Shown here: positions 24,983-34,134 of the stretch, piece after piece
Layout of the letters: each line of letters opens with the position of its first letter
Numbering within the stretch: position 1 is the stretch's first letter
Assembly: GCA_030271615.1 (NCBI GenBank)
Contig: JARXKP010000004.1
Coordinates: 1 to 40,058 of the forward strand
Length of the DNA: 40,058 nt
Source: Pseudomonadota bacterium
GTDB lineage: Bacteria > Pseudomonadota > Gammaproteobacteria > Burkholderiales > Burkholderiaceae_C
Reading direction: 5' to 3'
The notes under the pieces: generated by a model
Databases searched by the model: none
What the model saw: the letters and a program-made list of their open reading frames with translations, nothing else
Told to the model about the DNA's origin: nothing
Made by a program: the position numbers and the translations under genes

Positions 24983-25414
24983 TTATTTTTGTGGAAGCGC
25001 GGTCTGAGGCACGGCCGGAAGGCGTGTGGCGATGTCGGTCGGAATACGGCGTGGCTGGAAGGTTCCGGTGTCGACGCAGGCGATGCGGATGCTGCCTTCG
25101 GTCAACAGTTCGTCGTCGCGCCACGCCTGCTGGTCGAGTGTGATCGACGCGCGTGTGACCTGGACCAGCCGCACCGTGATTCTGAGCAGGTCGTCGAGGC
25201 GGGCCGGGCGCCGGTAGCGCATCGACGTTTCACTGACGACGAACATCGCTCCGCCCTCCAGCCGCATGCGCTCCTGACCGTGGCCGAGCGCGCGCAGCCA
25301 CTCGGTGCGGGCGCGCTCGAAGAACTTCAGGTAGTTCGCATAGAACACCACGCCGCCGGCATCGGTGTCCTCCCAGTAGACGCGCAGCGTGATTTCGAAG
25401 TCGGGGGTGTTCAT
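24983..25414 (-). CDS. ybgC: YbgC-type acyl-CoA thioesterase (hotdog fold)
   Basis: 143 residues. The signature YWEDTDAGGVVFYANYLKFF (14-33) contains the catalytic aspartate of YbgC-type hotdog thioesterases, followed by FERARTEWLRALG. It hydrolyses short- or medium-chain acyl-CoA or acyl-ACP and is usually the first gene of tol-pal operons, as here. The stop is 13 bases before tolQ and the start is 40 bases after the lipoprotein gene. Confidence 0.95.
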   Translation of the reverse strand: MNTPDFEITLRVYWEDTDAGGVVFYANYLKFFERARTEWLRALGHGQERMRLEGGAMFVVSETSMRYRRPARLDDLLRITVRLVQVTRASITLDQQAWRDDELLTEGSIRIACVDTGTFQPRRIPTDIATRLPAVPQTALPQK

Positions 25415-25454
25415 GCCCAGGTCGGTGCAGCGGCCTGGTGGCCGCGGTGATGGA

Positions 25455-25835
25455 TCAAGGCTGCACCCGCCTGTAGACCGGGCCCCACAGCGGATGGCCC
25501 GCCTCCGACTTGCTGAGCGCGAAGCCGGGATCGGCCTGGCGTGCGGCGCGGAAGGCGGCTTCGCAGTCGGTCACCCGGTTGCTGGTGCAGTAGATGAAGG
25601 CGAGGTGCTTGTCTGCGGCGGCACGGTCTTTCGGCGATGCCAGGCCGAGCTTCAGCGCCAGGCTGAACTGCTTTTCGGCATCGACGTACTGCGCGTCTTC
25701 GTAGGCGCGCAGACCGGCCAGCAGGGCCTGCTCGGCCGGCCGCTCGACCACGTCGAGCAGGCCCGGCCGGGGCGGCGGTGACAACGCACAACCGGCGACG
25801 AGCAGCGCCAGGGCGACAGGGAGCAGGGGTTTCAT
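25455..25835 (-). CDS. tssQ: TssQ-like T6SS-associated lipoprotein
   Basis: 126 residues with a short signal and lipobox VAGC (Cys16). The mature protein has TPR-like helices (AEQALLAGLRAYEDAQYVDA, FIYCTSNRVTDCEAAFRAAR) and ends ALSKSEAGHPLWGPVYRRV, a pattern I associate with TssQ-family lipoproteins near type VI secretion genes. It overlaps the kinase stop (ATGA, 25832-25835). No core type VI genes are in the window, so the link is by family only. Confidence 0.78.
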   Translation of the reverse strand: MKPLLPVALALLVAGCALSPPPRPGLLDVVERPAEQALLAGLRAYEDAQYVDAEKQFSLALKLGLASPKDRAAADKHLAFIYCTSNRVTDCEAAFRAARQADPGFALSKSEAGHPLWGPVYRRVQP

Positions 25836-27373
25836 GATCCGAACTTGTGCTTGATCGTCACCGGCTGGTCCGCGGTGACCTGAATCAACGCACTGTAAGG
25901 TGGAAAGTCGGCGTTCCGGATGGTGATCTGGTGCGAACCGGCGGGCAGGATCAGCTCATTCAAGGGCGGCGCGGTACCGGCCGGGACGCCGTTGACCTCG
26001 ATCTGGCCCCACGGACTGATGGCGAGCTTGATTCGCCCTTTCTGCGCGACGGCCGGCGCGTTGCTCGTGCCCACGCGATCGGCGGCGGCGCGGCCGCGTG
26101 CGTCGGCCGTCGCCTTATCGCGCGGCGGGCGCGGCTTGTCGGCGAGAGCGGGTTTCGGCACATCGCCGAGCAGCGCCTTGGTCGATGAGGCCGATGCATC
26201 GGCCAGGATCGCTGCCTGCGTGCTCGTCGCGCTGGCGGGCTGTTGCGGGGCGGCGCTCGCCAGCGGTGCCGTCGCCTGCACGATGCCGGGGCTCCGGCTC
26301 TTGTCGGTCCAGGTCCCGCTGGCCAGAACACCCACGCCGAGCACGCCGAGCACCGCACCGGCCACCGCGATCCTCGGGTCGCGCCAGCCATGCCAGCCTG
26401 TTGTCGGGGTCTGCGGTGTCATGTCGCCCGCGCCCGGCACCACGAAATGCCGCCGCAGTTCGCGCGACATCTCCGCTGCCGATTCGAAGCGGCGGTCGAC
26501 ATCCTTTTCCATTGCACGCGCGGCGATGTCCGACAGCGCTTTCGGCACCGCGCGGTTCACGCGGTGCGCGGGCAACGGCGTGTGATCGAGCACCGCCGCG
26601 GTGATCTGCTCCAGCCCGCTGCCGGTGAAGGGCTTCGAGCCGGTCAGCAATTCGTACAGCACGACGCCCAGCGAGAACACGTCGGACCGGCGGTCGACCG
26701 GTTCCTGCCGAGCCTGTTCCGGCGACATGTAGTACGGCGATCCGGCTGCGATCTCGCTGCCGGGTGGTGCGTCGCGGCGGTGCGTGATGCGGGCGATGCC
26801 GAAGTCCAGCACGCAGGGCTGGCCGCGGCCCACCATGAAGATGTTGGCCGGCTTGATGTCGAGGTGAACGATGCCCTTGCGGTGCGCGTAGGCCAGCGCA
26901 TCGGCCACGCGCCCGACCAGCACCGCCGCCTGCGCCGGGCTCGGCCGCCAGCCGGCTTCGCGCAGCTGGCGCAGGTCCTGGCCCTTGAGCAGTGCCATCG
27001 CGATGTAGGCATGGCCTTCGCTGATGCCGGCATCGAACACCGTGACGATGTTGGGGTGCGACAGGCCGGCCGCCGCGCGCGCTTCGTTGAGGAACAGCGC
27101 GTTGAAGGACTCGCGCTGTTCGGGTGCGATCTCCACATGCAGGGTCTTGATCGCGATCACCCGCGACAGCAGCGGGTCGTGGGCCGCGTACACCGTGCCC
27201 AGTCCTCCCTCGCCGATCTGGTACTTCAGCGCATAGCGGCCGATGTAGCCGATCGACGGCAGCGCTTCCTCCGGCGTCGACTCGGCTTCGGGTGAAGCCG
27301 AGTCGCGATCGTCCTCACCGGAACCGGGGTGACCGGCGACCGTGTTCGGTGGCGGTGTGTCGGGTGAGCTCAC
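25832..27373 (-). CDS. Membrane Ser/Thr protein kinase with PEGA domain
   Basis: 513 residues. A cytoplasmic Hanks-type kinase domain spans ~45-310: glycine loop GEGGLGTV (54-61), Lys76 in AIKTL, catalytic loop HLDIKPAN with Asp172, DFG 190-192 and SPEQ 217-220. All catalytic residues are present, so it should be active. A disordered linker, one membrane segment (about 335-354), an Ala/Pro-rich stretch and a periplasmic PEGA-like domain (about 450-513; GQIEVNGVPAGTAPPL and PAGSHQITI) follow. The layout resembles type VI-associated PpkA-like kinases, and the next gene is TssQ-like. It could start a transcript running into the tol genes. Confidence 0.9.
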   Translation of the reverse strand: MSSPDTPPPNTVAGHPGSGEDDRDSASPEAESTPEEALPSIGYIGRYALKYQIGEGGLGTVYAAHDPLLSRVIAIKTLHVEIAPEQRESFNALFLNEARAAAGLSHPNIVTVFDAGISEGHAYIAMALLKGQDLRQLREAGWRPSPAQAAVLVGRVADALAYAHRKGIVHLDIKPANIFMVGRGQPCVLDFGIARITHRRDAPPGSEIAAGSPYYMSPEQARQEPVDRRSDVFSLGVVLYELLTGSKPFTGSGLEQITAAVLDHTPLPAHRVNRAVPKALSDIAARAMEKDVDRRFESAAEMSRELRRHFVVPGAGDMTPQTPTTGWHGWRDPRIAVAGAVLGVLGVGVLASGTWTDKSRSPGIVQATAPLASAAPQQPASATSTQAAILADASASSTKALLGDVPKPALADKPRPPRDKATADARGRAAADRVGTSNAPAVAQKGRIKLAISPWGQIEVNGVPAGTAPPLNELILPAGSHQITIRNADFPPYSALIQVTADQPVTIKHKFGS

Positions 27374-27497
27374 TGCGCGAGGGTAGTCGATGCCATCACT
27401 CGCAAAAGGCGGAGAAACGACGGCCGAGCGGACTTTTCGTCAGCGGTGCGGGGGCTTCCAGCGGACGCTTCCGGCTGGAACGGCGATGTTGCGACGA

Positions 27498-28700
27498 TCA
27501 CAAGACCCGTTGCAGGCGATCCATGGCCTGTTGCAGATGCTCCATCGAACTGGCGTACGACAGGCGCACATACCGCTGCGGGGCATGGCGACCGAAGTCG
27601 CGTCCGGGCGTCAGCGCCACCTGGGCGCGACGCATCAGGTCGAACGTGAAATCCCAGCTGCCACCGGGCTGGTGTGCGGTGTGCGCCGAGCAGTCGGCCC
27701 AGGCGAAGAAAGCGCCGTCGGGCTCGACCGGTACCGTCAGGCCGAGCGCATTCAAAGCCGGGACGAGGTAGTCGCGGCGCGTGCGGAACGCCTGTCGCCG
27801 CCGTTCGTACTCGGCCAGCGATTCGGGCTCGAAGCAGGCCAGCGCCGCATGCTGCGCGACCGCCGAGGGGCAGATGAACAGGTTCTGCGCGAGCTTCTCG
27901 ATCGACGGCACCAGCGACTGCGGCGCCACCAGCCAGCCGAGTCGCCAGCCGGTCATGTTGAAGTATTTCGAGAAGCTGTTGACCGAGATCACGTCGTCTT
28001 CATGGCCGACACCGTGCCTCAACGCCGAGTCGCCATAGCGCTCGTCGTAGCTGAGGCCGAGGTAGATCTCGTCGACGATGGTGAAGCCGCTGCGCTGGCG
28101 CACCGCATCGACGATGCGGCCCATCTCGACCGGGTCGATCGAGGTACCGGTCGGGTTCGACGGCGAGGCCAGCAACACGCCGCGTGTCTGGCTGTTCCAG
28201 GCCTGCTCGACCGCTGAGGCGTTCAACTGGAAGCGGTCCCCGGCGGTGGTCGGTACCAGCACGGCGACGCCGTCGGCGGCCGCGACGAAATGCCGGTTGC
28301 AGGGGTAGCTGGGGTCGGGCAGCAGCACCTCGTCGCCCGGGTCGATCAGCGCGAGGCAGGCCAGCTGCAGCGCGGCCGAAGCGCCCGCCGTGATGACGAT
28401 GCGTTCGGGCGCGATGTCGAGCGCGAACCGTTGCTGGTACCAAGCGGAAATGCGCTCGCGCAACGGCATCAGACCGGTCGCATCGGTGTACTGCGTGGTG
28501 CCGTCGCGGATGGCGCGATGAGCGGCTTCCTGCACCAGCGGCGGCGCGGTGAAATCGGGCTCGCCGATGTTGAGAAAGATCATCGGCCGGCCGCCCTGAC
28601 ATGGATCGCACACCGGGCCACGCGCCAGTTCGGCCGCGGCCTTGGCGCACTCCATCACGTAGAACGGCTCGATGTGCGACAGGCGCTGCGAGAGCCTCAT
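27498..28700 (-). CDS. PLP-dependent class I/II aminotransferase
   Basis: 400 residues, fold-type I. Visible motifs are LNIGEPDF (43-50), TAGASAALQL (104-113), the substrate/PLP region SPSNPTGT (179-186), DEIYLGLSYDERY (210-222), and SFSKYFNMTGWRLGW with the Schiff-base Lys245. It is cytoplasmic and probably transfers amino groups between an amino acid and a keto acid; which amino acid cannot be told (aspartate, alanine and aromatic enzymes all share these motifs). It lies 38 bases after nusB and may be the last gene of the rib array. Confidence 0.92.
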   Translation of the reverse strand: MRLSQRLSHIEPFYVMECAKAAAELARGPVCDPCQGGRPMIFLNIGEPDFTAPPLVQEAAHRAIRDGTTQYTDATGLMPLRERISAWYQQRFALDIAPERIVITAGASAALQLACLALIDPGDEVLLPDPSYPCNRHFVAAADGVAVLVPTTAGDRFQLNASAVEQAWNSQTRGVLLASPSNPTGTSIDPVEMGRIVDAVRQRSGFTIVDEIYLGLSYDERYGDSALRHGVGHEDDVISVNSFSKYFNMTGWRLGWLVAPQSLVPSIEKLAQNLFICPSAVAQHAALACFEPESLAEYERRRQAFRTRRDYLVPALNALGLTVPVEPDGAFFAWADCSAHTAHQPGGSWDFTFDLMRRAQVALTPGRDFGRHAPQRYVRLSYASSMEHLQQAMDRLQRVL

Positions 28701-28738
28701 GCCGGGCGCATCGCCGTCAGCGAAAGGCCGACGACCCG

Positions 28739-29302
28739 TCAGCGCCGGGCCGCCCGGGCCGCGTCGACCTCGACGGGACGCAGGTCGACGGCGATCTTGT
28801 CGATCACGCCGTTCACGTACTTGTGGCCATCGGTGCCACCGTAGATCTTGGCCAGCTCGACCGCCTCGTTGATGACCACGCGGTACGGAATGTCGATGCA
28901 GTGCGTCAGCTCGTAGGCGCCGATCATCAACACACCGTGCTCGATCGGCGACAGCAGGCTGGTCTTGCGATCGACATGGCGAGCGAGCGCCGCGTCGAGT
29001 GTGGCGGCCTCGGCGATGCAGCCGTGCAGCAGCATTTCGAAGTGCACGGCGTCACAGGGAGCAAAGCCGCTCTGCTCGCGCACATGCGCATCGATCACCG
29101 AGGTCTGCTCGCCCGACAGCAGCCATTCGTACAGGCCCTGCAGAGCGAGTTCGCGCGAGCGCCGACGCAGAGATTTCTGCGATGTCTTCTTGGAGGCCTT
29201 GGGTGGGGTGGGCGGAGCCACCGTCGTCGAGCCGGGTGAATCGCTGCTGCCCGGGTCCTGTGGACCCGGCACAGCGGTGGGCTTTTGTTCGGTTTCGGTC
29301 AC
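28739..29302 (-). CDS. nusB: NusB transcription antitermination factor
   Basis: 187 residues from a GTG at 29302 that overlaps the ribH stop (GTGA, 29299-29302). The NusB fold starts near residue 46 ([19 protein letters not shown]) and has [20 protein letters not shown] and [20 protein letters not shown]. NusB works with NusE at rRNA boxA in antitermination. The ~45-residue Pro/Ser/Thr-rich N-terminal extension is longer than the usual ~140-residue protein and is probably disordered; a later start cannot be excluded. The ribH-nusB order is a common arrangement. Confidence 0.95.
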   Translation of the reverse strand: MTETEQKPTAVPGPQDPGSSDSPGSTTVAPPTPPKASKKTSQKSLRRRSRELALQGLYEWLLSGEQTSVIDAHVREQSGFAPCDAVHFEMLLHGCIAEAATLDAALARHVDRKTSLLSPIEHGVLMIGAYELTHCIDIPYRVVINEAVELAKIYGGTDGHKYVNGVIDKIAVDLRPVEVDAARAARR

Positions 29303-29769
29303 GACAAGTCTTCCATCAGGTGCGCCATTTCGACCGCCACGCGGGCAGCGTCGCGGGCTTTTTCTTCGGCCCGTTCCCAGGCCTGTGCTTCGTTCTCGAC
29401 GGTCAGGATCGCGTTGGCCACCGGCAACTGGTGATCGAGCGAGACGCGTGTGACGCCGGCGCCGCTTTCGTTGGCGACCAGCTCGAAGTGATAGGTCTCG
29501 CCGCGGATGATGCAGCCCACCGCGATCAGCGCATCGAAGTTGTCGCTGTCGGCCATCGCCATCAGCGCGACCGGGATTTCCAGCGCGCCGGGCACGCTCA
29601 CGTGGTCGATCATTTCGGCATCCACGCCCAGCATCCGCAGTTCGGCGATGCACACGGCCGCCATGCGCTGGGTGATCGCCGCATTGAAGCGTGCCTGGAC
29701 GATGCCGATGCGCAGGTCGCTGCCGTCCAGTTTGTCGTCGGACGGACCGTTCTGGTCAGCGCCCTGCAT
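29299..29769 (-). CDS. ribH: RibH, 6,7-dimethyl-8-ribityllumazine synthase
   Basis: 156 residues. Motifs of lumazine synthase are clear: [45 protein letters not shown] with the catalytic histidine nearby, and [15 protein letters not shown]. The enzyme condenses DHBP with the ribityl-pyrimidine to give the precursor of riboflavin and usually forms large shells. ATG at 29769, 27 bases after ribBA. Its stop is shared with the nusB start. Confidence 0.97.
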   Translation of the reverse strand: MQGADQNGPSDDKLDGSDLRIGIVQARFNAAITQRMAAVCIAELRMLGVDAEMIDHVSVPGALEIPVALMAMADSDNFDALIAVGCIIRGETYHFELVANESGAGVTRVSLDHQLPVANAILTVENEAQAWERAEEKARDAARVAVEMAHLMEDLS

Positions 29770-29796
29770 GGTCGATCCGCATCGAGTGAAGTGAAT

Positions 29797-30909
29797 TCAT
29801 GGGGTGTTGCTCGCGGTGTCGGCTGCGACGAAGCCGGTGACTTCAAGGCCGTAGCCAACCATGCTCGGCATGCGGCGAGGGCTGCCGAGCAATTTCATTT
29901 TCGAGACGCCCATCTCGCGCAGGATCTGCGCCCCGATGCCATACGTGCGCAGGTCCATCTGGCTTTGCCGGCGCGAGTCGAGCGGCTCATGAGGCTTCAG
30001 TTTGCCGAGCAGCGTCTGCGCGCCTTCGCCGCAGTTGAGCAGCACCGCGATGCCGCGTTCGCTGGCTTGCAGCGCCGTCAGCGCACGGGGCAGGGGCCAG
30101 GAGTGACCGCACTGACCCGCGTCGAGCAGGTCCATCACCGACAGCGGTTCATGGACCCGCACCAGCACCTCGTCGCGCGGCGTCCAGCGGCCGTGCGTCA
30201 GCGCCATGTGCACGCCACCGGTGCGGTCGATGAAGGACGTGCAGTCGAACTCGCCCTGTTCGGTCTTCAGCTTGCGTTGCCCCACGCGCTCGATCAGCGT
30301 TTCGTTGCGGCTGCGGTACTCGATCAGGTCGGCGATGGTGCCGATCTTCAGACCGTGCTGTTTCGCGAAGACTTCGAGGTCGGGCAGGCGCGCCATCGTG
30401 CCGTCGTCGTTCATGATTTCGCAGATCACCGCCGCAGGCGACAGGCCGGCCATCGCCGACAGATCGCAGCCCGCTTCGGTGTGACCTGCGCGCATCAGCA
30501 CTCCGCCGTCCTGCGCCTGCAGCGGGAAGATGTGACCCGGCTGCACAAGATCGGTGGCCTTCGCATCGCGTGCGACGGCGGCTTGCACCGTGCAGGCACG
30601 GTCGGCCGCCGAGATGCCGGTGGTCACGCCCACGGCGGCCTCGATCGAGACCGTGAACGCGGTGCCGTGTTTCGTGCCATTGCGAGGGGCCATCGGCGGC
30701 AGTTGCAGTCGCTCGCAGCGATCGCGCGTCAGCGTGAGGCAGATCAGGCCGCGCCCGAAGCGCGCCATGAAGTTGATGGTCTCCGCCGTCACGTGCTCGG
30801 CAGCGACCACCAGATCGCCTTCGTTCTCGCGGTCTTCCTCGTCGACAAGGATGACCATGCGGCCAGCGGCCAGCTCCGTCAGGAGCTCGGGAATGGGGGA
30901 AATCGACAT
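29797..30909 (-). CDS. ribBA: RibBA-like DHBP synthase with degenerate RibA half
   Basis: 370 residues from the ATG at 30909. The N-terminal DHBP synthase domain (1-~205) is intact: [12 protein letters not shown] (23-34) and RAGHTEAG (140-147), converting ribulose 5-phosphate to DHBP. The C-terminal half has the GTP cyclohydrolase II outline ([24 protein letters not shown]) but lacks the zinc cysteine triad: where CLTGDVF...RCDC should be it reads [16 protein letters not shown], and the EGRGIGL loop has become [10 protein letters not shown]. The second activity is almost certainly lost, so a separate ribA must exist. Confidence 0.93.
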   Translation of the reverse strand: MSISPIPELLTELAAGRMVILVDEEDRENEGDLVVAAEHVTAETINFMARFGRGLICLTLTRDRCERLQLPPMAPRNGTKHGTAFTVSIEAAVGVTTGISAADRACTVQAAVARDAKATDLVQPGHIFPLQAQDGGVLMRAGHTEAGCDLSAMAGLSPAAVICEIMNDDGTMARLPDLEVFAKQHGLKIGTIADLIEYRSRNETLIERVGQRKLKTEQGEFDCTSFIDRTGGVHMALTHGRWTPRDEVLVRVHEPLSVMDLLDAGQCGHSWPLPRALTALQASERGIAVLLNCGEGAQTLLGKLKPHEPLDSRRQSQMDLRTYGIGAQILREMGVSKMKLLGSPRRMPSMVGYGLEVTGFVAADTASNTP

Positions 30910-30946
30910 CGACGGATTGTAGGTGGCGGGCCCTGTGACCCCACGG

Positions 30947-31582
30947 TCACGCGGGCCGGGCGGCCGGTGGCACGGAGTGCATCCGTTCGACGTAGCGGGC
31001 AATCAGATCGACCTCGAGATTGACGGCCGCACCCGTCATCAGATGACCCAGCGCCGTGTTCTCGATGGTGTGCGGAATCAGGTTGATGCTGATCTCGCAG
31101 CCCGCGGCATTGTCTTCGACGCTGTTGACCGTCAGGCTCACGCCGTTGACCGTGATCGAGCCCTTGTAGGCCAGAAACTTCGCCAGGCCCGGCGGCGCCT
31201 CGATCCGCAGCATCCACGACTCGCCGACCGCTGCGAAGTGCGTCACCCGGCCCACGCCGTCGACATGCCCGCTGACCAGGTGGCCTCCCAGGCGGTCGTT
31301 GGCACGCAGCGCCTTCTCGAGGTTGACCGGGCCGGTCGAGGCCAGTCCGGCGGTCTTGTCGAGGCTTTCTGCCGACACATCGACGGTGAAGGTCGACCGG
31401 TCCTTGTCGAACGAGGTGACCGTCATGCACGCACCGTTGATCGCGATGCTGTCGCCGGGATTCACGTCGTCGAGGTAATGCGCCGGCGTGGTGATCGCGA
31501 GTCGCTTGCCGTGCGAGGCAGCCTCGCCCAGCGCGTGCACGTCGGAGATGCGGCCGACTCCGGTGATGATGCCTGTGAACAT
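30947..31582 (-). CDS. ribE: RibE, riboflavin synthase alpha subunit
   Basis: 211 residues, starting MFTGIITGVGRI, the family's signature start. Two tandem lumazine-binding barrels are visible: 1-~95 with INGACMTVTSFD, and ~97-195 with GGHLVSGHVDGVGRV and VNGVSLTVNSV. The trimer dismutates two lumazines to riboflavin. The C-terminus ends in YVERMHSVPPAARPA. It is 37 bases before ribBA and 86 bases after ribD; that gap has no FMN-riboswitch-sized element. Confidence 0.97.
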   Translation of the reverse strand: MFTGIITGVGRISDVHALGEAASHGKRLAITTPAHYLDDVNPGDSIAINGACMTVTSFDKDRSTFTVDVSAESLDKTAGLASTGPVNLEKALRANDRLGGHLVSGHVDGVGRVTHFAAVGESWMLRIEAPPGLAKFLAYKGSITVNGVSLTVNSVEDNAAGCEISINLIPHTIENTALGHLMTGAAVNLEVDLIARYVERMHSVPPAARPA

Positions 31583-31668
31583 GTTTCATTGTCTCAGGCG
31601 GCGGCCGTCGCAGGCCGTCACAAGCCGGCGCAGCCGCTGAAGCCTGCAGTCAGGCCGAACTCGTCCGT

Positions 31669-32805
31669 TCAGTCGGGCACAGGCCGCGCCAGCACGCGCA
31701 GATCGTCGCCGACGCGGTCGACCTGATGGAACTGCAGCGCCAGCGCGTCCGACAGCTCGGTCAACGGGCCGAATGCGGCCATGTCCCGGCCGGCCCCGAG
31801 CAGCTTGGGCGCGAGGTAGATCAGGTACTCGTCGACCAGCCTTTCGCGCACGAACGATCCGTTGAGCTTGTGGCCGGCTTCGACATGCAGTTCGTTGATG
31901 CCGCGCCCGGCCAGGTCGGCCAGCAGGGCCACGAGGTCGACCTTGTCGGTTGGTCCGGGAGCGAGTGCGACTTCGATGCCGCGTGCCGTGAATGCTGCAT
32001 GACGCTCGGCGCCGGGATTCGCCGCGTAGACCAGCGCCGATCCGGGCGCGTCGAAGATGCGGGCGTCGAGGGGTGCGTCGAGCCGCGAATCGACGACGAC
32101 GCGCAGCGGTTGGCGCGGTGTCGGCACCAGGCGAACGTCGAGCCGCGGGTTGTCCTCGGTCACGGTGCCGACGCCCGTCAGCACCGCGCCGGCGCGTCGG
32201 CGCCACGCGTGCCCGTCGGTGCGTGCGGCTTCCCCGGTGATCCACTGGCTGACGCCGTTTTGCAGCGCGGTGCGCCCGTCGAGCGAGGCTGCGATCTTGA
32301 GACGCACCCACGGACGCTGCCGCAGCATGCGAGAGAAGAAGCCGATGTTGAGCTCACGTGCGGCTTCCGCCCCGATGCCGCTGAGCACCTCGATCCCGCT
32401 GGCGCGCAATCGCGCGGCACCTTGACCCGCCACCAGCGGATTGGGGTCTTCGACCGCCATCACGACGCGCGCCACGCCCGCCGCAGTCAGGGCGTCGCAA
32501 CAAGGCGCTGTACGGCCGTGGTGGGCGCAGGGTTCGAGCGTGACGACGACGGTCGCGCCGCGCACCGAATGTCCGCGCTGGGCGGCGTCATGCAGTGCCA
32601 TCACCTCGGCATGCGGCCCGCCGGCCTGCTGCGTGTGCCCGCGGCCTATCACCTGTCCGTCATCGGCCACGATCACGCAGCCGACACGCGGGTTCGGATC
32701 GCTCAGCGCAATGGCCTGATGCGCCAGCGCCAGCGCCTCGGCCATCCAGTGGTCGTGGGGGTGCGCGGCGGTGGGGCCGGAAGGCGCGGCGGGTGTCGAG
32801 GTCAT
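31669..32805 (-). CDS. ribD: RibD, bifunctional pyrimidine deaminase/reductase
   Basis: 378 residues. The N-terminal zinc deaminase domain (~18-155) has HAE 65-67 and PCAHHGRTAPC (Cys93, Cys102). The C-terminal reductase domain (~160-375) has LKIAASLDGRTAL, a GVGTVTEDNPRL NADPH-site motif and HVEAGHKLNGSF. It carries out steps two and three of riboflavin synthesis. The start is 27 bases after the pilV stop, so it is likely on the same transcript as the minor-pilin genes. The first ~18 residues are low complexity. Confidence 0.97.
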   Translation of the reverse strand: MTSTPAAPSGPTAAHPHDHWMAEALALAHQAIALSDPNPRVGCVIVADDGQVIGRGHTQQAGGPHAEVMALHDAAQRGHSVRGATVVVTLEPCAHHGRTAPCCDALTAAGVARVVMAVEDPNPLVAGQGAARLRASGIEVLSGIGAEAARELNIGFFSRMLRQRPWVRLKIAASLDGRTALQNGVSQWITGEAARTDGHAWRRRAGAVLTGVGTVTEDNPRLDVRLVPTPRQPLRVVVDSRLDAPLDARIFDAPGSALVYAANPGAERHAAFTARGIEVALAPGPTDKVDLVALLADLAGRGINELHVEAGHKLNGSFVRERLVDEYLIYLAPKLLGAGRDMAAFGPLTELSDALALQFHQVDRVGDDLRVLARPVPD

Positions 32806-32832
32806 CGCAGGTGGAACTCGTTCGGTGTTGGC

Positions 32833-34134
32833 TTACGGTTGATGCTGGACCGTGGCGATCTGAGTCGGGATCGAAGCTGCATCGGCTTCGATTCTCGCGG
32901 CAGTGCCGGGGCAGGCCAGATCACCGTGGATCACCAGAAAGTTTTGCTGCATCAGGTCCCGATCGACGCCGGTGTAGACGGCGGGATGCTCGTCGTTGCG
33001 ATCGATCGTCCCGCTGCCATCGCGGTCCCAGGCGTAGCGGCAGACCTTGCGATCCACCGCTGTCACCCCGATCGTCCAGCCCAGCGGCACGACGCTGCTC
33101 ACCCCCGACCAGCGCAGCGGGTTGCCTGTGGCTGGCACGAGGCAGTGGTAAGCGACGTAACGCTCGCCGAGATCCGCCCAACCGGACAGGCCTAGGCTGG
33201 CGGGCTCGGCCGCGAGCGGCACGGCCTCGCGGTGGAGGCCGGTGATGTCGCGATACAGCACGGTCTTCTGCGCCTCGCTGCCACACCACGGCGAAGCCGT
33301 TGCGGCGTCACGGGGTGGGGTCACCGACAGTGCTAGGTCCAGCGGTGTGTCGTTGGCCGCTGCCGGATCGGGCGGGTTCGCATTCGAGAATCGCACGGTG
33401 CCGCTCAGCCACAGGCCGTGAGCCTCGCTGCAATGGGACAGCTGCCCGGGGGTCAGCTGCGCGGTGGAAACGCCGCTCGGCACGTCGGTGCAGCGCTCGA
33501 TCACCTGTCCGCTCACGTTGTCGAACACGAAGGCCGTGGTGCCCATGACCGTCGGTTTGAGAACACTGCGCCCGTCACCCAGATTCCTGGCTCCGAATGG
33601 AATGCCCGGCGCTCGTGCGTAAGCGCCGGTCGGGGTGTGCGCGCTCGGCCCCAAGGTCAGCGCGCCGGCCAGCGCCGGGCTCTGCCCTGCGATCACCGAG
33701 TGCAACGCGGCCCGTTGCGTGCTGCCGTCGCGGGCCGTCCAGGCGACGCTGACGGCGGCCGCTTTCAGGCGTATGGACTGGCCGTCGTCGATTTGACGGG
33801 TCGTGTGAAACACCGTGTTCAGCCGCGTGCCGCTCAACTGCTCGACGGATGAGGTGACGGTTTCGACGCGCTCGTAGAACGCGTCGCCGGAGCGAGCGTC
33901 CGCGGGCGCACGCAGCGATGCGAACGCCCGCAGGGACTCGATGTCTTCCTGGGCGATCCGGACCGCTTCGGAGCGCTGGCGGGCCATATCGGCGTGCGCC
34001 TGCAGGTGATGGTGCAGCTTCGACATCGCGAGCACGCCCGACGCGAGCACCAGTAAGGCAAGCAGTGCTTCGAACAGCGTGACGCCGCGTTGCGCATGCG
34101 CAGGTTTGCGTGTCAGAACGAACCAAGCATTCAT
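32833..34134 (-). CDS. pilV: PilV-like minor pilin, long
   Basis: 433 residues. A type III signal is cut in QRG|VTLFEALLALLVLASGV, leaving a hydrophobic pilin helix with Glu5. The following helix (KLHHHLQAHADMARQRSEAV) and the large, cysteine-containing C-terminal part fit a PilV-type minor pilin, but it is much longer than the usual ~170-200 residues. The extra domain (~150-430) may be an adhesive or priming tip. The ATG overlaps the pilX stop by one base (TGATG). Confidence 0.82.
   Translation of the reverse strand: MNAWFVLTRKPAHAQRGVTLFEALLALLVLASGVLAMSKLHHHLQAHADMARQRSEAVRIAQEDIESLRAFASLRAPADARSGDAFYERVETVTSSVEQLSGTRLNTVFHTTRQIDDGQSIRLKAAAVSVAWTARDGSTQRAALHSVIAGQSPALAGALTLGPSAHTPTGAYARAPGIPFGARNLGDGRSVLKPTVMGTTAFVFDNVSGQVIERCTDVPSGVSTAQLTPGQLSHCSEAHGLWLSGTVRFSNANPPDPAAANDTPLDLALSVTPPRDAATASPWCGSEAQKTVLYRDITGLHREAVPLAAEPASLGLSGWADLGERYVAYHCLVPATGNPLRWSGVSSVVPLGWTIGVTAVDRKVCRYAWDRDGSGTIDRNDEHPAVYTGVDRDLMQQNFLVIHGDLACPGTAARIEADAASIPTQIATVQHQP

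Noticed and set aside
28999-31023. 674-codon plus-strand open frame over nusB-ribH-ribBA
   Set aside because: Crosses three well-recognised genes on the other strand and has no protein-like features.
30910-31668. Possible FMN riboswitch in the riboflavin genes
   Set aside because: The gaps here are 37 and 86 bases, too short for the conserved multi-helix aptamer, and no consensus was seen.
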